From Legionellaceae bacterium (GTDB taxonomy: Bacteria > Pseudomonadota > Gammaproteobacteria > Legionellales > Legionellaceae): a stretch of 7,822 bases of DNA. The translations under genes were made by a program, and so were the position numbers. How positions within the stretch are numbered: position 1 is the first letter of the stretch; every line of letters begins with the position of its first letter. The stretch covers positions 1-7,822 of the forward strand of contig JAUYSE010000056.1 in the NCBI GenBank assembly GCA_030696465.1, written 5' to 3'. Under the pieces are notes generated by a model. It was not told the origin of the DNA. It was given only the letters and a program-made list of their open reading frames with translations, and made no database searches. Positions 5,706 through 7,822 of this stretch are shown here, piece by piece.

Positions 5706-7816
5706 TTTTTTCATTATTTATCAGTGCACCTAAAGGGCTTGAATACCTATTAGAAGAAGAACTCAAGAGTTTAGGCTTTACCGCCACGCAAGTGAATCCA
5801 CAAGGGGTATACGGCAAAGCCAACCTTAGTCTTATTTATCATCTTTGTTTATGGTCACGAGTAGCGAATCGCATTCAAGTGATTCTATTTAGTGGTCCGG
5901 TGAGTTACTCCAAAATGCTATATACCTTATGTCGACAATTTTCTTGGGAAAAAGTATTTTCGAGCGATAAAAGTTTTGCAGTGGAGTTTCATGGGACTTC
6001 CGATGAAATTCGGAACAGCATGTATGGCGCACAAGTCGTTAAAGATAGTATTGCCGATTATTTTCGCGAGCAAAATGGGATGCGTCCAGAGATTGATCGA
6101 GAGCACCCGCAAATTCGTTTGCATGCACATCTGAAAAACGACATGATGACCGTGAGCTTTGATGTGACCGGATATAGTATGCATCAACGCGGATATCGCT
6201 CAGAAGCAGGGCGAGCTCCTTTAAAAGAGAACATTGCCGCTGCAATGCTTTTACGCGCTAAATGGCCACAATTGGCAGAGGAAGGTTTTGCCTTGCAAGA
6301 TCCTTTTTGTGGCTCTGGAACTTTGGTTATCGAAGCTGCAATGATGTGTGCGCATATGGCGCCAGGGCTTTTACGCGATGATCAATCTTTACATCATTGG
6401 GCGCAACATCAACCCGCGTTATGGGAAGAGGCCCGCAGTAATGCTCAGGCAAAAATGAAACCGGTGTCAGTCTCTTTATATGGCAGTGATCACGATCAAA
6501 AAGCCATTCATCATGCAAAAATAAATGCAAAGCGCGCGAATGTTTCTGCCTTTGTAAAATTTGAAATGCGAGATGTGAATGCAAGTAGACCTCAGCATCC
6601 ACAAGGTTTATTGATTTGTAACCCACCCTATGGTGAGCGCCTAGGAGAAGTCACAGAATTACTCTCCTTATATCAAGATTTTGGTCGCATTATGCATAGC
6701 CATTATCAAGGATGGCAAGCGGCTATTCTCACCTCAAATCCGATGTTGTCTAAAGCGACAGGCTTACGTGCGGGCAAACAATATAGTCTCTATAATGGTG
6801 CATTAGCCTGTAAATTATATTGCGTCACTTTAGATGCTCAGAATCAATTAAAAGGTCGTGAGCATGGCGTTATTTCTGATAAAGCACAAATGCTGGTCAA
6901 TCGCTTACAAAAAAACAAAGCGCATTTGCAAAAATGGGCCAAACGCAATCAAGTGAGTTGTTATCGAGTATACGATGCAGATTTACCTGAATATGCGTTC
7001 GCGATTGATATATATAATGATTATGCGGTCTTACAAGAATATGCAGCACCTGCGATTATTCCGGAGCACAAAACAGAGCAGCGTACACTCGATGTTATGC
7101 AGGTTACACCGGTTGCGCTAGACTTGCCTGTTGACCACATCGTGGTCAAACAACGGAAAAAACAAAAAGGGACGGCACAATATCAAAAGATGGACAAAGT
7201 GGGGCGTACGTTGGTGGTGCGTGAGGGGCAGGCGCAATTTACCATAAATCTGTATGATTATTTAGATACTGGCTTGTTTCTCGATCATCGCTTGTTACGG
7301 TTACGCTTCGCAAAATTAAAACCAGGCGTCCGATTTTTAAATTGTTTTTGTTATACGGCAACGGCCAGTGTGCATGCTGCTTTAGCGGGGGCGTATACCA
7401 CCAGTGTTGATTTATCGAATACTTATTTAAATTGGGCCGAAGATAATTTCAGGCTGAATAAGTTGGATTTATCTAAGCATCAATTTATTCAAGCGGACTG
7501 CACTACTTGGCTGAATGATGCACGTGAAAAGTTTGAGGTGATTTTTTTGGATCCGCCTAGTTTTTCTAACTCAAAGCGGATGAGTAATACATTAGATATA
7601 CAACGCGACCATGAATCACTGATCCATGCTGCCATGCGTTTATTAACGGTCGATGGTACTCTATATTTTTCGACGAATTTTCGGCAATTTAAATTATCGC
7701 CGGAAATTTCCGAGCAATATACGGTACGCGATATTACGGCTGAAACCATTGATTTAGATTTTAAGCGTGATCAAAAAATACACCAATGTTTTATGATCAA
7801 AGGAATTCCCGCCTGA
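5702..7816 (+). CDS. rlmL: Bifunctional 23S rRNA methyltransferase RlmKL (m2G2445 and m7G2069)
   Basis: This 704-aa protein is the fused enzyme that uses S-adenosylmethionine to make m2G2445 (N-terminal RlmL half) and m7G2069 (C-terminal RlmK half) on 23S rRNA during 50S assembly. A THUMP RNA-binding domain covers about residues 42-155. The RlmL methyltransferase has the SAM loop DPFCGSGT (200-207) and the catalytic NPPYGER (307-313). The YRVYDADLPEY block (421-431) opens the RlmK half. This is followed by YLDTGLFLDHR (520-530), the motif I region FLNCFCYTATASVHAA (545-560) and LDPPSFSNSKR (616-626). In motif I, A553 stands where E. coli has glycine (YTGSATV). The ATG at 5702 is chosen because AAAGG (5687-5691) lies 10 nt upstream and the resulting N-terminus, MIFSLFISAPKGLEYLL, aligns with E. 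coli MNSLFASTARGLEELL. The in-frame TTG at 5693 has only 1 nt between it and that site. The start overlaps the darP stop, suggesting translational coupling. The gene is complete, with 6 nt left after its TGA. Confidence 0.96.
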   Translation: MIFSLFISAPKGLEYLLEEELKSLGFTATQVNPQGVYGKANLSLIYHLCLWSRVANRIQVILFSGPVSYSKMLYTLCRQFSWEKVFSSDKSFAVEFHGTSDEIRNSMYGAQVVKDSIADYFREQNGMRPEIDREHPQIRLHAHLKNDMMTVSFDVTGYSMHQRGYRSEAGRAPLKENIAAAMLLRAKWPQLAEEGFALQDPFCGSGTLVIEAAMMCAHMAPGLLRDDQSLHHWAQHQPALWEEARSNAQAKMKPVSVSLYGSDHDQKAIHHAKINAKRANVSAFVKFEMRDVNASRPQHPQGLLICNPPYGERLGEVTELLSLYQDFGRIMHSHYQGWQAAILTSNPMLSKATGLRAGKQYSLYNGALACKLYCVTLDAQNQLKGREHGVISDKAQMLVNRLQKNKAHLQKWAKRNQVSCYRVYDADLPEYAFAIDIYNDYAVLQEYAAPAIIPEHKTEQRTLDVMQVTPVALDLPVDHIVVKQRKKQKGTAQYQKMDKVGRTLVVREGQAQFTINLYDYLDTGLFLDHRLLRLRFAKLKPGVRFLNCFCYTATASVHAALAGAYTTSVDLSNTYLNWAEDNFRLNKLDLSKHQFIQADCTTWLNDAREKFEVIFLDPPSFSNSKRMSNTLDIQRDHESLIHAAMRLLTVDGTLYFSTNFRQFKLSPEISEQYTVRDITAETIDLDFKRDQKIHQCFMIKGIPA

Positions 7817-7822
7817 TTATAT

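Noticed and set aside
5927..6626. Three antisense frames of 68-99 codons within rlmKL
   Set aside because: They lie opposite conserved THUMP and methyltransferase motifs, overlap each other, and show no family features.

Overview
The window reads as ordinary chromosomal DNA of a gammaproteobacterium. The best evidence is the fused two-domain 23S rRNA methyltransferase RlmKL (704 aa, close to the 702 aa E. coli protein) together with DarP/YjgA and a YhdE-type Maf protein. Base composition is moderately AT-rich (hand-counted lines in rlmKL and mscS are about 40-43% GC). A Legionellales/Coxiella-like host is a guess from overall feel, not something the sequence proves. I see no tRNA, rRNA, CRISPR array, insertion sequence, phage gene or defence system.

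Layout. Bases 1-93 are probably the 3' end of an upstream gene whose stop lies 2 nt before the maf start. maf (96-674, +) encodes a nucleotide pyrophosphatase. It converges on a large MscS-family mechanosensitive channel gene (2934-736, -). A small hairpin sits at this junction and holds the channel gene's stop codon in its loop. A 208-bp divergent intergenic region (2935-3142) separates the channel from a P1B-type metal ATPase (3143-5032, +). That region contains an ATTATAAT palindrome and a short core resembling dispersed intergenic repeats. The ATPase carries an intramembrane TPC motif instead of CPC and lacks an N-terminal metal-binding domain. An AT-rich imperfect hairpin follows its stop.

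After a 184-bp gap with a plausible sigma-70 promoter come darP (5217-5705) and rlmKL (5702-7816). These overlap by ATGA and form a clear two-gene ribosome-assembly operon: DarP acts on late 50S particles and RlmKL methylates G2445 and G2069 of 23S rRNA.

The genes do not form one pathway. They are a housekeeping unit (maf), two inner-membrane transport proteins transcribed divergently, and a 50S biogenesis operon. Points most worth checking are the metal specificity of the TPC-type ATPase, the darP-rlmKL coupling, a glycine-to-alanine change in the RlmK SAM-binding loop, the odd translation start region of darP, and the possible repeat between the two transporters. I found no convincing new biological system here.
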